21,857 bases of DNA from DATAXV01 sp036272915 (GTDB taxonomy: Bacteria > Chloroflexota > Dormibacteria > Dormibacterales > Dormibacteraceae), in the NCBI GenBank assembly GCA_036272915.1, contig DATAXV010000131.1:1-21857 (forward strand), given 5' to 3'. The translations under genes were made by a program, and so were the position numbers. Positions 21,383-21,857 of the stretch are shown piece after piece (the stretch's first letter is position 1; every line of letters starts with the position of its first letter). A model generated the notes under the pieces. That model saw nothing but the letters and a program-made list of their open reading frames with translations. It was not told the origin of the DNA and did no database searches.

Positions 21383-21857
21383 CTACCGCGCCTCGGCCGC
21401 GCCCGCGGGCGGAGGCCCCGACGACTCCCTGACCACCAGCTCGGTGGGGAGGAGGCGCTCGACCTGGTCGGGCGATCGCCCGTCGAGGAGGTCACAGAGC
21501 ATCGCGACGGCCAGGCGACCCAGCTCCGCGGTGTGGTGGGCGACCGTGGTCAGGGCAGGGCTGGTGAACGCTCCCATCGGTATGCCGTCGTGGCCGACGA
21601 CGGACATGTCCTCCGGCACGCGGATGCCCGCCTTGGCGAGCGTCCGCATCGCGCCCACGGCGACCAGGTCGTTGTAGGTGAAGATCGCGGTCGGCCGGGG
21701 CCCCGGCCGGCGGAGCAGCTCCGCCGCCGTCGCCGCCCCCGCCTCCATCGTGTTCGCCCTGAAGCCGCCGATCACGACCAGGCGGTTGTCGGGCGTCGCG
21801 CCACCCTCGACCAGGGCGCGCCGGTAGCCAGACAGACGGTCGCTGCGCGGCGTGGCC
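21383..21857 (-). CDS. LacI/GalR family transcriptional regulator, C-terminal part, runs off right edge
   Basis: The open frame on the minus strand continues to the window edge, giving at least 157 residues of the ligand-binding domain; the helix-turn-helix N-terminus is outside the window. The type I periplasmic-binding-protein-like fold is recognised by DRLSGYRRALVEGG, FTYNDLVAVGAMRTLAKAGI, RVPEDMSVVGHDGIPMGAFT, SPALTTVAHHTAELGRLAVA and the terminal LPTELVVRESS. These are standard LacI-family signatures around the sugar-binding cleft and dimer interface. The family controls sugar catabolic operons, often adjacent ones. Its neighbour here is a convergent SDR dehydrogenase, which could be a target, but its true targets may lie beyond the window. 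Confidence 0.9.
   Translation of the reverse strand, partial: ATPRSDRLSGYRRALVEGGATPDNRLVVIGGFRANTMEAGAATAAELLRRPGPRPTAIFTYNDLVAVGAMRTLAKAGIRVPEDMSVVGHDGIPMGAFTSPALTTVAHHTAELGRLAVAMLCDLLDGRSPDQVERLLPTELVVRESSGPPPAGAAEAR

Noticed and set aside
1..21857. tRNA, rRNA, CRISPR or mobile elements
   Set aside because: Scanning the intergenic gaps found no tRNA T-loop/anticodon pattern, no spaced direct repeats and no transposase or terminal inverted repeats.

Overview
This is GC-rich bacterial chromosomal DNA, densely packed with genes on both strands. No rRNA, tRNA, CRISPR array, insertion sequence or phage gene was found. Several features suggest an actinobacterium or a neighbouring high-GC lineage such as Ca. 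Dormibacterota or Chloroflexota: an HspR-type MerR repressor, a zincin of the F420-associated/DUF2342 type, a GT20 synthase of the divergent actinobacterial kind, many GTG starts and several starts with no visible Shine-Dalgarno sequence. The taxonomic placement is inference; there is no marker gene in the window.

Layout. (1) 1-1609: divergent pyrimidine-salvage pair, an NCS1 cytosine/purine permease (minus, runs off the left edge) and a CodA-type cytosine deaminase (plus). (2) 1747-2784: an FTR1-type iron permease behind an inverted-repeat operator candidate. (3) 7955 down to 2868, minus: a tightly coupled five-gene run of enoyl-CoA hydratase, acyl-CoA carboxylase carboxyltransferase, GNAT acetyltransferase and two Gfo/Idh/MocA dehydrogenases. 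It looks catabolic, but no biotin carboxylase subunit is present. (4) 7983-9050: a Ca2+/H+ antiporter-type exchanger starting 27 bp from the hydratase on the opposite strand. (5) 12046 down to 9283, minus: a small helical protein, a TetR regulator, and a KstD-like flavoprotein with a likely one-base frameshift near its C-terminus. An 18-bp pseudopalindrome overlaps the flavoprotein's TATACT promoter box. (6) 12138-14406: a convergent trehalose pathway pair, a divergent GT20 synthase and an OtsB phosphatase, whose 3' ends overlap by 62 bp. (7) 14434-16974: a bifunctional class A penicillin-binding protein with an unusually long basic cytoplasmic tail. (8) 16975-18050: a leader with several strong and partly mutually exclusive RNA helices, then a coupled HspR-MarR regulator operon. 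(9) 18168-19310: a membrane-anchored zincin metalloprotease. (10) 20588 down to 19324, minus: a nucleoside-deoxyribosyltransferase-fold protein coupled to an M55 D-aminopeptidase. (11) 20615-21379: an SDR dehydrogenase, divergent from the previous pair. (12) 21383 to the right edge, minus: the C-terminal part of a LacI-family regulator.

The window is mostly metabolism and envelope functions (pyrimidine salvage, acyl-CoA and sugar or polyol oxidation, trehalose, peptidoglycan, D-amino-acid peptide recycling) with four or five transcription regulators. The strongest candidate for something undescribed is the structured leader at about 17007-17140 ahead of hspR-marR. Next come the carboxylase/dehydrogenase operon without a biotin carboxylase, and the palindromic operator sites next to specific regulators. 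No stretch above 300 bases lacks a gene; the longest non-coding gaps are 9051-9282 and 16975-17179.
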